Source of the DNA: Xylogone sp. PMI_703
Lineage: Eukaryota > Ascomycota > Leotiomycetes
Direction: 5' to 3'
Assembly (NCBI GenBank): GCA_021399445.1
Contig: JAJTUQ010000001.1
Span: 3,162,001-3,226,000, forward strand
Length of the DNA stretch: 64,000 nt
A program made the translations under genes and the position numbers. Of the stretch, positions 11,673 to 24,449 are shown in pieces. A model generated the notes under the pieces. That model ran no database searches. It was not told the DNA's origin and saw only the letters and a program-made list of their open reading frames with translations. Within the stretch, counting starts at the first letter, position 1; each line of letters starts with the position of its first letter.

Positions 11673-14600
11673 CTAAAGAGATATGGTAACAGTCATGCTA
11701 TTACTATGCACCATCAACATTGGGGGACAACCCTTGCATAACACTTCTAAATCGCTTAAATAGGTCGTACTGGCTTCAACACTCAGACAAGTTCCTTCTG
11801 CAGGTGAAGGTAGAGTCGTGAACAGGACTGCAGTCTCACTGCTCTGTTGTTGCATTAATTCATTTAGAATTAGATGTTGTGCTCTGCATGGGAGATCGTT
11901 GAAGCTTAATGGTATGGATTGAGTGGAATAGGTAGAGCCACGATGGGACTGAGTGTCTTCTTCAGGTACCTCGGTAACGTCATCTGGAACGTATGATTTG
12001 TTTCGATAGGCTGATGGTAACCGGTTATCCCTCCTTGCTGGAGGGGAAGGTGTATCTGCAAACATAATACTTGGTCCTGGTCCATCCTCCGTGGCAACGC
12101 GAGTAATGGGAACTGGTTTGCTGGTAAACTTGGGCTGCGATGTATGGCGTGCAAGAGGCGGTCGACCTGGTGACATCAAGTCTGAACGATTGCTCACTGA
12201 TGATGTTGGCCTTTCGGAAGCATTTTCTCGTTCTAGTTGATATTCTGAGAGACTTCGGATCAGACCTTCAGGCCGGGACTTCGCTAACGGTTCACGGCTT
12301 TGACTAGTAGATGGAGTTTTGGTTTGACTTTCACGCTTCTTTGAAGAATCTCTCTCTAATGGAGGTAGCCTCGCAATGCTCTCATCGAAAGTTTTCCTCC
12401 TGCGGACAAGCTTGCGCAAAGGTGGTGGTTGTTGATTGCCATTGTTACCAACCTGATATTCATCGATGTCAGCCTCACTTACTACACTTGCCGGCCCCTC
12501 ACTATCACTATCGATAATGGCTTCGGAATCAGATTCGTCACTGTCATCACTAACCCCCGAATCATCACTGATTCGGCTAGAATGATGACCAACCAGGTCG
12601 GGTGGAAGTCGCTGTGCCTGCATATTGAGATTAACGCCGAGCTTTGAGATCCCGCTCATTGTATGTCTCCGTCTTGTGATCAATAGTTTTCGTAGCCCAG
12701 CAAAACGCTGCACCTTTTCTTCTTGATGCCCTTGTTGATAAGCTGCCTCTGGCCAATTCGATCCAGAGGTGAAGATGTTGGCCAGATCATCAGTGGCGGT
12801 GGGCGGTCCACGTTTTCCGCGGTATCTCTGAATCTCATCCCACCATTCTTGGTCTTTCAAGCAGCTCTCAACTTTCTCTTCATCTTCCTTGCTAGAAGCA
12901 GCTCCATTGACAATGACCTCATAAGTTGGCAGATCCCCTGATGCTAACCAAAACACAAGCACTTCAGCTTCGATCCTCAATTTCTCGAGCAGGGTCTTTA
13001 CTCTTCCTCGCTCTTCTTCAACATCGGATTCATATTCCACAAATACTGCAACTCGAAGTTTATATGCTGTCTTCCAAGCCGGTACAGTATTCAGAATAAC
13101 ACCAAGCTGGAGAATCAAAGTATCTGTTCATTATGTTAAGCGCTGGCTTATGGAACTTTTTCTCGCGAAATAGCGTGCATGAGCACTGGTACTTACATGT
13201 GTCAAAATTAGTTGTCAAGACATTCTTATTATCGCCAGCCGCAATTTCGGCTGACATTTGAATCGGCCAGAGATCAATATATTTCTTAGAATTGTTGCCT
13301 TTCGGATTCGGAAGCTCCAGGTCCTGGAAGCCTCTTGCTACTGCAACGTTTATCTGTAGACGCAGAAGAAGATCTTCCAGGATAGTGACATAGCTTGTGG
13401 CGCTCATCATAGCTTCAGTTTTGCACAAGTCGGTAGGGAGTGGCTCCTCAAAACTAGGACTTCTTTCGCCGGCTGCAGATAATGTCTCTAGAACAGCGTC
13501 TGGCTCTCCTACATCCGGTTTCCTAGGTTCACTGTCTTGGACATCAACTAAAGGTTTGCTTCTCCTTAAGTCATCTAGATTATAAAATCCTAACACTGCG
13601 ATGTTAGGTCTCATGCCACCCAGACCAGCACTTAGTACGATGTTTCTCACACCCCATTCCACAGCCGGTGCAATCGTAACATTCACAAATGCCTTAATCT
13701 TCGAGTAGTCAATGAATTTCGCCCAAGCAGTTTGCTGGCGACGTGCCTCTGGAACCGAGCCACCAAAATCGTCTGTTACAATAACATGACCAAGAATATA
13801 GAGTCCTCCCTTCTTCATCGAGTTGCAGAATTGTATCAAAGTTCGTTGTCGTCTTGCATCGTTGATAAAGAGGAGAATCTGCGGCCGCCAGAATTTAACA
13901 TGTTCTTGTCGCAATCTGAGCAGGTACTTTCGAACTTGGTGGTAGATTAGACTTTGCGAAACATCCCCCCAGCTCTTGGGTGGACTGGTGTAATGAATGA
14001 TCAAAAATATGACTACTAGTATGCCAACACAACCGCTGGCGTAGAATCCATCAACGAAGAACATCGCTCCCCCAGATAAAATCGTTCCAAGAAAAGCAGT
14101 CTGCCAGTTGAAGAAATGAAAAGAAGGTCTGAAATTAGGCGCCGACCCTATTTTCAACAAGAAACAAGCAAGGTTCATTACGAGGAAGGTCATCTACGTT
14201 CTTATTAGTTTTCAAAGATATGAAGAAATGTGCGATACAGGGCAAGAGGAACTGGAACAAGATAGACACTTACAAGATATGCCATTGTGACGAAAGAAGC
14301 AATCTGGTTGAGATTGCAAAGCATAACACCTTGTGCCACAACGTAGGTAATCAGTATAGCATACGTCGGTTCATCACCATTTTTTGTCCCTTGCCCGAAA
14401 ACTGAGAACCCAGGCAAGAGATTATCTCTTCCGAGGGCCTGTAAGAGTTTCGCCGACCCAATAACACCCATCAACGTGGAAAAGAAACTGCTCGCGAATT
14501 CCCCAGCAAGAATTAATACTGCCGATATGTTTGTGTCTTGTATAATATTTGCTAGAAGAGCCTATTAGCAATGGAAAATTCGACTAGAATCATAGAAAAT

Positions 14601-15698
14601 ACGTCAATCTTACCATTTCGGAGGAACGAAGAACGCGTAATAGTTGCTGCCAGAGAAAGAATAACCAGGGTATAGGCCGTGAAAGTGGTATAAAGACCAT
14701 AGAGCGTCCCTTTCGGAATAGATTTGCTAGGATTTCTAAGATCCCCCGACATACTTGCCCCCGCAAAGATGCCACTCGTGGCGGGAAATAGAATCCCGAA
14801 CAAGTCCTGAAAAGTTTCTTTCCCCGGTAATTGACTTCCAGCAGCGCCGCGAGTAAGCTGAGGCTTTAAGTTCCCCGTAAAAGTCTCAAGACTCAGTCCT
14901 GTGTATTCGATTCCAAGTTCTCTATCTTCAAAGGGAGATAGAATGAGGGCTGAGAGTGGAATGCTCAAGGTTGATACGACCAAAATAATCAGGAGACCGT
15001 TGCTAGCACGAACGAATATTGCGGATCCAGCCAAACATATCAATGTGCATGTAAGAAGAACAACCGTTGACCAAAGATAGAGATCCCACTGTCCTTCCGG
15101 CATCACATGATACCAATTTCCGGACACAGCGCCGAAATTCAACTTCACGCAGTCTATCAGACCAACCGCATTTAGACCAGTGTTGAATACCAAGCCCATA
15201 TAGAAAACGATTCCAATGGAGCCTCCGAATTCTGGTCCTAAAGATCTGGAAATGAGATAGTATGCACCACCGCCTCTGACGGTGCCATTTGACGCAATGG
15301 CGGATAACGAGAACGTTGTAAAAGCATTAATTACATATGATGCAATGAGCATTCCTGGCTATAGGTTAGCTCCCCTATCTTAAACCCTTTTCGAGCGAAC
15401 ACCTACCCATCATTCCGAGCACTCCAGCTTGTCCGAGAACAAACCCAAACCTGAGGAACATAAGAATACTTAGAATGTTCAAGCAAGTTGGAACATAGAC
15501 ACCGGAGAACATTCCCAGCTTGTGGGTTCCTCCAACAGGTCGAGGAACCAAACCCCGCTTGGGATGCGTTTCTCTGCCATTTGCCCTCTTACTTTCAGCA
15601 TCATCACTCGCTCGAGGCGCTCTTCGGTCGTCATCCCCGATAGCAGTGGTATTGGTCACCCCCTTACCACTGGAGGATCGCCTTCGTAAGAGGTCCAT
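11673..15698 (-). CDS. VHC1: vacuolar cation-chloride cotransporter
   Basis: Five exons on the minus strand: 15698-15407, 15354-14614, 14551-14274, 14193-13197 and 13123-11673, giving 1252 aa. Four introns of 52-80 nt have GTAGGT or GTAAG-type donors, and all joins keep frame. The sequence matches the SLC12 family: the first helix region [20 protein letters not shown], then [20 protein letters not shown] and [20 protein letters not shown], about twelve membrane spans, then a long cytosolic tail with acidic Ser-rich inserts. It ends with the family-typical block LPSPAEGT, then [20 protein letters not shown] and SMTVTISL. The yeast member Vhc1 sits in the vacuolar membrane and moves K+ with Cl-. 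The vacuolar location here is inferred from that. Confidence 0.9.
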
Positions 15699-16193
15699 TT
15701 TGTCTGAACTCTGAAAGAATCAGAGAAAAACAGACGTGTGGTCCGAGAATTATAGTGCCGTGTATATATGTAAAGGCATCTGTGAATCCTTCTCGAGAAT
15801 TCTTATAGCAGTATGAACGCCCAGAGCCCAAGAGATCTGCAAATGTTGAGTTGTACAGTAAAACCGACGTGTTTAAGATTCCCCGCCCTAAAGACCTTTT
15901 GGGCGTCGTGATAGTGAAGATCAACTTCCAGTTTTGACAACTTCTCCCGGCCAATCTCAGTCTACCAGGGCGTTAGGTGCACCACTGCTATCAATCATTG
16001 TCGTTATTACTGGGGAAGTGATAATGCATCTCTTATTGCATTTCTCCACGGCATGTTGCGTGCCCATGCACGGCAACGTCATGAGAGGATTCGCTTACTG
16101 TAGCGCTTCAAGCTTCCACTGATTACGGGTAAACAGCGCCAAGCATGTTGAAAAAACCATCTATATAAAACATCACGGTGTTAGATAATGTCC

Positions 16194-16245
16194 GTGTCTC
16201 AGCAGACTGGCATTTAATGATAATAAAGAAGTGATAAGTTAAGGA
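16194..16245 (+). repeat. dispersed repeat, copy 2 (partner at 3137-3188)
   Basis: This copy matches 3137-3188 over 52 ungapped positions with about eight differences, mostly transitions. It is the more AT-rich copy, which fits RIP-like decay of a mobile element remnant, though that is unproven. Confidence 0.55.
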
Positions 16246-16635
16246 TGATTTATTGAATAGCAACTAATTAACTCCGCAAGACGTTTTGCTCTTTTATCCC
16301 TCCCGTCTTGAATGACACTATTTAATCCGATGATGCTAGACCTTTCTTCTACTTCTGTTTAGTTGTGGGGCATCTCACTGGAGCAGTCTGAGTGAGGATT
16401 ACTTACCTTCCGGATGCAACTGTCATAGCTAACGGGGGTGGTTAAAGTCTAGTGGATGGTATAAACTCGTTGGTTCTTCATTTGTCCTTCACTGAAAAAC
16501 ACTTGATGAATGAATTAAGTGATTTTTGTATTTTTTCGAAATCTGGAGCGTAGCGAGCAGTTGCGGTGCAGCCTAGAACTAGTAGAAGTTAACATATATA
16601 TCAAATACAAATGAAGTTACTTACCACAACCAGCT

Positions 16636-16824
16636 TCATCCAGAATCCCAGCTCTCTGGTTGTGAACTTAACTTCTCTAAGAGCTTACTTATTTCTGATT
16701 GCGTCTTCTCAGACAGTTTCCTGACTTCGGCATCTAGTTCTCCGACTTTAGGAACCAGATCCGTAAATCTTAGAGTCAGTTCTTTGGTAGAGTTCGCGAC
16801 TGCGACCTTCAAATGTTTTGGCAT
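16636..16824 (-). CDS. possible small coiled-coil protein or gene fragment
   Basis: A 62-codon ORF with a true ATG and mixed hydrophobic/charged heptads, including VGELDAEVRKLSEKTQSEI. The end of the frame lies just before a GTAAGT sequence. It could be a small gene or a relic of a larger one; nearby AT-rich, apparently decayed DNA favours a relic. I do not recognise a family. The call rests only on composition and start codon. Confidence 0.25.
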   Translation of the reverse strand: MPKHLKVAVANSTKELTLRFTDLVPKVGELDAEVRKLSEKTQSEISKLLEKLSSQPESWDSG

Positions 16825-18036
16825 TTTCTTATCTTTTTATTTTAAATCACGCTTCAAATACTTCAATCTTTGCATTTGTTGTAATACCGAGGATTTTTTT
16901 TAATTTCCATTATAAGTTTATCTTAAGCTCTGGTTTTGGAGTCTATTTGAAGGCGTACAGGCGCAGAAACGCGGGAACCATCAGCAGAGAAGCGGTTTGC
17001 AGAAGCAGCAAGGGGGCTGAGAGAAACAGATAGTAAACTTCCAAAGCTGTTAATGATTTTGAAATCAGAGTTAGGTGATGCGTTTTATGTGCAACTCTCT
17101 TCAAAGATGCACCGTAACGGAAATGCTTGACACCAACACGTGTAGGCAGATTATATCTTTGATTTCGACAAAGTGTTATTAGGATTGAGAAGTTCTAAAG
17201 ACTCTACTCTGTACAGACTTATAATTTTACAATCATAATAGTGAATACAGTATAAATTAACCTCAGAATTCGCGTATTCTTAGTGAATAATTTGAAACCA
17301 AACTAAGTTATTGAACTTAAAGTAGTGAAGTCAGAAGCATTTCACTGCTTTACAGACGTTTGGTCATGTGACTACTACAATTGCAGGGCCCTAGAGACTT
17401 AAGGTTTGATTTATATGGTTGATATTTGAGTGATAAGTTGTGAATACTCTTGTGAAACTTGTCAGGGATCACTTATCGCCGTTTTTAATGCGATTCCATA
17501 TTTCCACGGCACACAATTTTATATGGAGATAAGTGGGATTTCAGCGAAATTTCACGGACCTCCGAACAGTATATACCACAGGATTGTTGTAGGTCAGGGA
17601 TGTGATAGCTTTGTGCCTGTGATGTAAAAGTGAAGAATGTAAGGACGAGCCTCAAGCTGCGAGGTAATACCGATGAACCACTAGTAGCCGCCGAAAATAA
17701 TCCGCATCACGTGCCGGATAACCACACCTTCCGAGGGTGCAGCTGATAACATAGGTCACAGATCAACTGCGCAGTCATCGCCCTGCTTGCTTATCTTGTC
17801 AACGCGACACCTTACCTTCCTCTTGATAACTATTACCGGATCGGATTTGCTTTCGGTACTAACATCAGAAAGGTTGGTTCCATAAAGCCTATTTTGTAGT
17901 AGAATTGGGTCCTGATAAATGCAGTTTAGGTTCGAAGAGTCACCTCTCTTTCTCCTGCTAACACTGGGAGGCATGAGATAAGGGAGTGATTCCCAGCCAG
18001 CAACACCCTCCTTAGAGATACTCCAGCGAAAATAAA

Positions 18037-20467
18037 ATGTCGACTCCACAGAGTAGCTCGCCGTCTTCGCGACCTCTGGCAGTGCCGATGTCATCATCGC
18101 CTGGCTCTGTAAGAGGTCGCTCACTTAGTAGTTCTGTTCCGAGAGCGACATCGACAGCTCGACTTGCCTCACCAGTTCCCTCACACGGCCAGGTGGGCAC
18201 GCCTCCAGTCACTACCTCGGGTCGTGCTAGCCCACGGCTGCCCGGTAACCTTACTCCTCTTCCAGGAGCTGGCCCGACGACCTCTGTACCTGGCCCAGGC
18301 ATTTCTGCTCTTGCTGCGGCTTTGTCTAATTCCTTGGGGACCACACCTCCTAAACTGGGAACCCCTCCTCTCCGTACGGATTCACCCTCTTCCTCCAACC
18401 ATCAATTACAATTGCCAGCTCCAAATAGTAACTACGGCTCGTTCGACACAAAAGGTAGCCGATTAGTCCAAGGCTCCCCGGGTTGGACAGGGCCAAGTGC
18501 CTACGAAGACCCCGAAATTGTAAAGCGACATTTAGTACAAGCTTCCGAAGTCTCACCAACAGGAGAAGGCTCTGGGGATGACACCGTAACATCAGGCAGA
18601 CAATCCAGTTCATTCAGAGGCGATGGTAGCGGTTCGAGGTCCAGAAAGGCTGTTGATTTTGTTGCTCCAGGGCTCGATGAGAATGAATTCTCCAGCTTAC
18701 GGTTGCAGGGTGGAGATGTCACTCGACCCATATATAGGTGGACTGAAGAAGCTGAAGCACGGGCAAATGGAAGGACACAGCGCAGTAAAAGCTTTCACTT
18801 ATCCCGACCCGAACCGGAGGATGAGGTACTAGATATTGGGTCAATAAAAGTACCTGGAGGGTTTCGACGAAATTATCTACGTCGTGTTGCAGCGAGTCCT
18901 GAGCCTGCCGGCAGAGATGCAGAAGAAGGGGCTGCAAGTGCGGAGCGACGAGGGACACGACCAAAGCTTCTTACGAATAGTTTTATGGAGTTTCTAACGC
19001 TCTATGGACATTTCGCAGGCGAGGAACTGGAGGAGGATGATGAGGTGTTGGCTCCCGACGAATATTTCTCTTCGGATGCTATTGAAGACTCATTTGAAGC
19101 AGGTGGTGAGGGTAGTGATGAAGAGAGAGACCATATGGAAGATAGTGCTCTTCTTACACCCGGCAGAAAGAAGAGAAAGCGCAAGGAACATCCTACCGGT
19201 ACCAGCGGCCCCGTGGGAGCTGCATTGTTACTGCTCAAATCTTTCGTCGGCACCGGAGTTCTATTCTTACCCAAAGCGTACCTAAATGGGGGTATGCTGT
19301 TCTGCAATGTCGTATTGCTCTTCGTTGCAGCTCTGAGCTACTACTGCTTTGTCCTTCTCATTAATACCCGACTCAGGGTCGAAGGCTCCTTTGGAGATAT
19401 CGGAGGGATCTTGTACGGAAAATGGATGCGAAACTTGATTCTCTCATCGATTGTGCTCAGCCAGATTGGATTCGTGGCTGCGTATATTGTCTTCACCTCC
19501 AAAAATCTGCAAGCCTTTATTCTTGCAGTATCCGAATGCAAGACCTATATCGAGATCAAGTGGTTGATTCTGATGCAAATGACGATATTCTTGCCATTTT
19601 CACTCCTCCGTGACATTAGTAAACTCGGCGTTACAGCATTAATAGCAGATGCCTTCATCCTTGCCGGGCTGGTCTATCTCTATTACTATGATATCCTTAC
19701 GATATACCTTCAGCATGGTGTCGCAGATATTGTCAATTTCAATCCGAAGGATTGGACACTATTCATCGGGACGGCAATATTTACCTTTGAGGGTATTGGC
19801 CTAATTATTCCGATCCAAGAGGCAATGAAAGAACCAAAGAAATTCCCTAGGGTTATGTTCGTTGTCATGATTATCATCACCATTGTTTTTGTTTCTATGG
19901 GAGCCTTATCATATGCCGCCTATGGATCTGCTACACAGACAGTCGTCATTCTGAACCTTCCTCAGGACTCCAAGATGGTTAACGGAGTACAGTTTTTGTA
20001 CTCACTAGCCATCTTATTATCGACCCCATTGCAAATCTTCCCAGCGATTAAGATTACGGAAAATGGACTGTTTACAAAGAGCGGAAAATACAACCCCTAC
20101 ATCAAATGGCAGAAGAATATCTTCAGGTTCTTTGTTGTTATGTTGTGTGCCGCTATTGCTTGGTTCGGAGCAAATGACCTCGACAAGTTCGTCTCCATTG
20201 TCGGTAGCTTTGCCTGTGTGCCATTAGTCTATATTTATCCTGTAAGTATCTCTACGCCCCTTCCTGGTGAGACTATGATGGCTAAGAAAATCACAGCCAA
20301 TGTTGCACTACAAAGCTGTCGCCAAGAATAACTTCCGGAAGTTTGCAGATGTAATTCTTTGCATCTTTGGTGTTATTGTTATGGCTTATACGACTGCCTT
20401 AACAGTCCTCAACTGGGCTAGTTCAGACGCAGAACCAAGCCTCCCAGGTTATTGTGACAAAAAATAA
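18037..20467 (+). CDS. AVT3: vacuolar amino acid transporter, AVT3/AVT4 type
   Basis: Exons 18037-20241 and 20297-20467 encode 791 aa. The 55-nt intron (GTAAGT...CACAG) sits in phase 0 near the end, joining VYIYP to PMLHYKAVAKNNF. The N-terminal 380 residues are Ser/Pro/Gly-rich and acidic, so probably a disordered cytosolic region. The AAAP-family membrane domain follows, with the hallmark start GAALLLLKSFVGTGVLFLPK, then EGIGLIIPIQEAMKEP, and about eleven spans to the C-terminus. Yeast Avt3, Avt4 and the fission-yeast Avt3 homologue export neutral amino acids from the vacuole. The gene symbol is by type, because Avt3 and Avt4 cannot be told apart by eye. Confidence 0.88.
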
Positions 20468-20906
20468 CCATGAGTAGAGTCATGTTTCATAGCGGCATAC
20501 GAATGTATATTGTTTTTTCCTCTTGCTGTGGGCCTGGCATAGATATTCTTTTCCTTGCATAGCGAGCATATTGTTTCCTTTGTTTCGGTTTGGTTACTTC
20601 TCTGATAGGATAGCATGTTTGGCGGGGACAGGATAGATATACTCTTAACAGAAATTGGATAATCATATTATTTGAAGATATTATACAGGTTAGCATTTAG
20701 TAGTCTTCTTGGTAGTTCTAGCTTGCGCCGTTGTAGACTTTCCCAAAAATCATTTTGCTCTCCATGTGATAACCGATAGAATACGGTAATTGTGATATAC
20801 GCGAAAAGTCGCGACACGCGTGGACCAACTATCAGATTTCAGTACCCATTTTACGGTCCAACGTCAATATTACTCCCATACCCATGAAAATAATTTGAAA
20901 ACAGAC
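20468..20906. other. intergenic region between AVT3-type gene and POL31
   Basis: These 439 bp hold the 3' end region of the transporter gene and the promoter of the polymerase subunit gene, including the MCB-like cluster at 20798-20821. No other gene is visible. Confidence 0.5.
20798..20821 (+). promoter_or_regulatory. MCB/SCB-like cell-cycle elements upstream of POL31
   Basis: The stretch contains ACGCGAAAA near 20799 and a perfect ACGCGT at 20816-20821, about 86 bp before the POL31 ATG. MBF (Mbp1/Swi6 or Cdc10 complexes) binds ACGCGT in front of G1/S replication genes in yeasts. Finding both motifs before a replicative polymerase subunit supports G1/S control, by analogy only. Confidence 0.5.
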
Positions 20907-22599
20907 ATGGCACTTTTAGAAGGCGGAGAACGCCTTCTCAGCGCCCCTTCGTAGGTTTAGTTACTCAATAATGAAGTAGGGTAGATAAGATTAACACAAT
21001 TGCTAGAGACCAAGAGTATGAGCCGCAACAACGGGAACATTCCAACTACAAGTCATTCGATACATACGAACTCCAAAAAGAGAAACATTACCAACAGCAA
21101 TATGGGGACATGTACTTTCTACGGCTAGCACGCCTAAAACCTTTCGTGGAACGAAATGCAGCCGAAGCATGGGACGGTTTCCAGGTTGCGGGAGAAGTAG
21201 TAAGGAAAGTAGACAGGGTGCTTGACGTACGGCAGGGAGAGTTATGTTGGGTCGCCGGGACAATATATATGGAGATGCCCCTGAAACCTAATATTTTGGA
21301 CGATATCTCGAGAGATGTAAGTCGGGACCAATTGCTATCCAAGTAAGGGTGGTGGTCTAATGCGAGATAGCACTGGTCTTCTGTGCCAGAACCGTTGGGG
21401 AAATACATATCCCCTAACGGCGAGGATCAGATGATGCTGGAAGATGAATCAGGTCGATTACGACTTACGGGAGCGCCACTGCTAAATGAGATCCTTGTGA
21501 CGGGCTGCATTGTGGCAGTTATGGGAACGGAAAATGCCAATGGAGATTTTGACGTCGTTGATATCCGTGTGGCAGATCTTCCTCCACAGGAGAAGCGATG
21601 GGACGGATCGGATGGACCTAAACTGGAAAAATTAAAAAAAGAAGACGAAGATGTCTCTATGGGTTCTAGCAGTGGAAAGAAGATTGCTATTGTTTCCGGT
21701 CTAGCATTCTCAGGGAAGAGTACAGCTCATTCTCTGCAGTTGGATCTGCTTTCGGAATTTCTTTTAGGTGAAGCCTTGGATCCTAACTCACAGCAGGATG
21801 CTGCGAGAATCAGTCGTCTTATTATTGCTGGAGATTCCATAGCTACTAGTATTGCGGACGCCATTCCTGACGGTACTACTAGCGACAAGAAGAAAATACA
21901 CAAAAAATACGGTTATGATAGCAGCGCATACAATCCTGCTCCAACAGCACATTTCGACAGCTTCCTCTCGTCCCTCTTACCTAGCATTCCGGTTACTCTC
22001 ATTCCTGGAGCGTCGGACCCTGCAAATGCTAGTATGCCACAACAACCAATTCATACCGCCATGTTTCCATCTGCTAGAGCATACGCGGCCGCTCCAGTAA
22101 GTGAAGACGAGTCCAAGGAACATGGTTGGTTTGATAACGTTACAAATCCTTGGAATGGAGAGATTGAAGGGTGGAAAGTTCTCGGAACCGGAGGACAGAA
22201 CGTTGATGATGTCTACAAATACGTAGAAACAGAGAGCAGAATCAGTATAATGGAGGCTATGTGTAGATGGCGTTGCTGTGCCCCAACAGCGCCAGATACG
22301 TTATGTAAGTCCACTACGTTTTGTTTCCTTTATTAGTAGTATATTCAAGGAGCTTTAATAGCTAACGGTATTCAGGGAGCTATCCATTTCAAGATGATGA
22401 TCCTTTTGTCTTGGACTCTTGTCCACATCTCTACATTGTTGGTTCCCAGCCAAAATTTGAAACCTCCGTAATTGAAGGCCCGGATGGACAGATGGTTCGT
22501 TCGATAGCAGTCCCTCGGTTTGACGAAACTGGTGAGATTGTGCTGGTGGATACGGAAACACTAGAAACATCCATTGTTAAGTTTACTGTTCCTGGCTAA
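20907..22599 (+). CDS. POL31: DNA polymerase delta small (B) subunit
   Basis: Four exons, 20907-20950, 21007-21316, 21371-22304 and 22376-22599, encode 503 aa. Introns are 54-71 nt with GTAGGT or GTAAGT donors and TTAAC/CTAAC branch sites. The second acceptor (after GATAG at 21370) is fixed by the conserved DHW residues at the start of exon 3. The protein has the N-terminal OB region (GEDQMMLEDESGRLRLTG) followed by the inactive calcineurin-like phosphoesterase domain (IAIVSGLAFSGK, LIIAGDSI, VTLIPGASDP) and the ending FDETGEIVLVDTETLE. It bridges the catalytic subunit and Pol32 in the replicative DNA polymerase delta. MCB-like sites lie just upstream. Confidence 0.92.
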
Positions 22600-22829
22600 A
22601 TAGAACAGATCAATTGTCATCACTATCCCAGTCTTCTGCTTTCAACTCATATTTAATTAGAGCTTCTTTCCTGTTTAGCCACGGCCTTTGGAAGCAATAT
22701 TAGTTCTGATATAATGATGAGTATGGATATTATGGAAATATTTCTGAAAACCTCGCTCTCAGATCTGATTGGTTTCTCCTCTCATTGTAGGAGAAACGGT
22801 ATATAGAATAAGATGACCCTCATCGACCT

Positions 22830-23975
22830 TCATGGTCTTTTATAAGCCAGCGATTCCAACTCCTCCCCTTCCTCCATTAAACGACACAGATTCCTCTCAC
22901 ATGCAATCTCCCCATCCTGAAAAACTTCATGGATTCGATCCTCCAATTTACGCAACTCTCTTTTCGTGGAACTGAATCGTGCTATGGCCAATTCCCTTGC
23001 CGCCGGATCATTTGCAAACCAGCTCAATAGGTACCTCTTGGTCGGCATGTGACGCATATCCACCTGGATTAAAAATCTTTTCCACACCGAGTCCGTCTCT
23101 TCATCATCATCCGTTGGAGATACCAGCTTGTTGATAACAATGTTCAAGGTGTTGCATGGCAGTTTGCAGATTATTTTCATGAGACATGCGTTTTTGTGGA
23201 AGAAGTTCACGAATGTAGTGATACGTTCTGTGGCACCTCCCCGTTCAACCTCGACACTCTGTGGAGTAATACAGATTGTTAAGCTATCGAGAACTACCTC
23301 TGTGTCTACCAGCTTTCGAAGACATGTGAAAGCTATTGCTTGAAATGCCCGAGCTGAGCTATCGCGGTTGAAAAAAAGGATGACATTACGCAGAGATTTC
23401 AGGTAACTCGTATTAACTAGAGAACGTTGTTGTGTAGCTGATCCGAAGGAAGTACGACGAATGATAGCACCGAATACATTGTGCTTGAAAAGAAAGCGTG
23501 AAGATTCTTCAGCTATTTGTTTGCAAATCATCATGATGTTATGATCGCCTGGTGATAACTTCTCGATCTTACTCCATGTATGATCCATAAGGATGGTCTC
23601 CCGGTGAATGAGGATATATCTATAGACATTTTCTCTTACTTCGAGTGGAATTAGGAGGAGGTATGGATATCTTGGGCGATTTTCATTTGTTCCTTGCTCA
23701 TTTTCTTCAGGCCTAGAACCATTAAGACCATATTCTGAGGAGATGTTCTGTGATCCTAGACCAAAGTAGTTATGTCTGCGCTTTGGCTTCAGGGCAGTTA
23801 TGGGACTAGTATTCATAGCCCCGAAAGTGACAAGACTCGGTGAGTCTTCGCGTAGTTTTTCGACATAATTGACTGCTTCCCCCGTTTTATCGAATAGATT
23901 GATGCCCAAAGACCTGTGATATCCCCTGTATCTATGCCGTCTTTTTGGAATCGGTACTCGACGTTTGGGGGCCAT
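22830..23975 (-). CDS. F-box-like / fungal-expanded protein of unknown role
   Basis: Single exon, 381 aa, with the ATG at 23975. Residues about 99-115 read LLLIPLEVRENVYRYIL, the first-helix pattern (LPxEVRxxIY) of the large fungal family of F-box-like or 2EXR-type proteins. IMMICKQIAEES, the usual second conserved helix, follows. The N-terminus is very basic (PKRRVPIPKRRHRYRG), and could be a nuclear signal. The C-terminal half has no motif I know. Ligand or substrate is unknown. It is convergent with POL31, 230 bp apart. Confidence 0.75.
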   Translation of the reverse strand: MAPKRRVPIPKRRHRYRGYHRSLGINLFDKTGEAVNYVEKLREDSPSLVTFGAMNTSPITALKPKRRHNYFGLGSQNISSEYGLNGSRPEENEQGTNENRPRYPYLLLIPLEVRENVYRYILIHRETILMDHTWSKIEKLSPGDHNIMMICKQIAEESSRFLFKHNVFGAIIRRTSFGSATQQRSLVNTSYLKSLRNVILFFNRDSSARAFQAIAFTCLRKLVDTEVVLDSLTICITPQSVEVERGGATERITTFVNFFHKNACLMKIICKLPCNTLNIVINKLVSPTDDDEETDSVWKRFLIQVDMRHMPTKRYLLSWFANDPAARELAIARFSSTKRELRKLEDRIHEVFQDGEIACERNLCRLMEEGEELESLAYKRP

Positions 23976-24449
23976 CACTGCTTTGGGTATCTTATTTGAA
24001 AGAGGAGGACTGAAGAGACGAGAATAGTAAAAGAGGAGGTAGTGGAAACTGGCTTTGTCAAGGTGATAACTATCGATAGCACCACCACTATATGATTGAT
24101 CCTCGAGCTAGGATAGTAAAGTTCAGTTTTATAGTCAAGCTAGACTTTTTGAAGATAAAGTATGTGCAAGTAGTATATAAATATCTGAAAGTGAAGATTT
24201 AGATTGTATTAAAACGAATTATATGTTTCAGAGTGCTACGAGGGATCTCTCAGATAATGACTGTTTGATACATAGGCTTGGAGGAGACCATATCAGTCTA
24301 TACGAGCTCCTTGCAATGGTATAGTAGAAAATTGTGGAATGAACGTTACGAAAGTTAAATTTGTAGCTTTGGTATAATGTCTCGGACCTAACACTCTCCA
24401 ATTGCTCTCAAGCACCACAACATCATCTGAATGGCTATTAAAAGTGAAA
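23976..24449. other. AT-rich intergenic stretch
   Basis: Between the F-box-like gene start and the end of the NAT9-type gene. It probably holds the F-box-like gene promoter. Nothing else is seen. Confidence 0.45.

Larger units (their letters stand above)
15699..18036. other. AT-rich divergent intergenic region, VHC1/AVT3-type
   Basis: This 2.3-kb stretch separates two divergently transcribed transporter genes. It holds a dispersed repeat copy at 16194-16245, a short coiled-coil ORF at 16636-16824 (listed separately) and a CACGTG box at 17708-17713, about 325 bp before the gene at 18037. The part from about 16.1 to 17.6 kb is strongly AT-rich. Confidence 0.5.
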
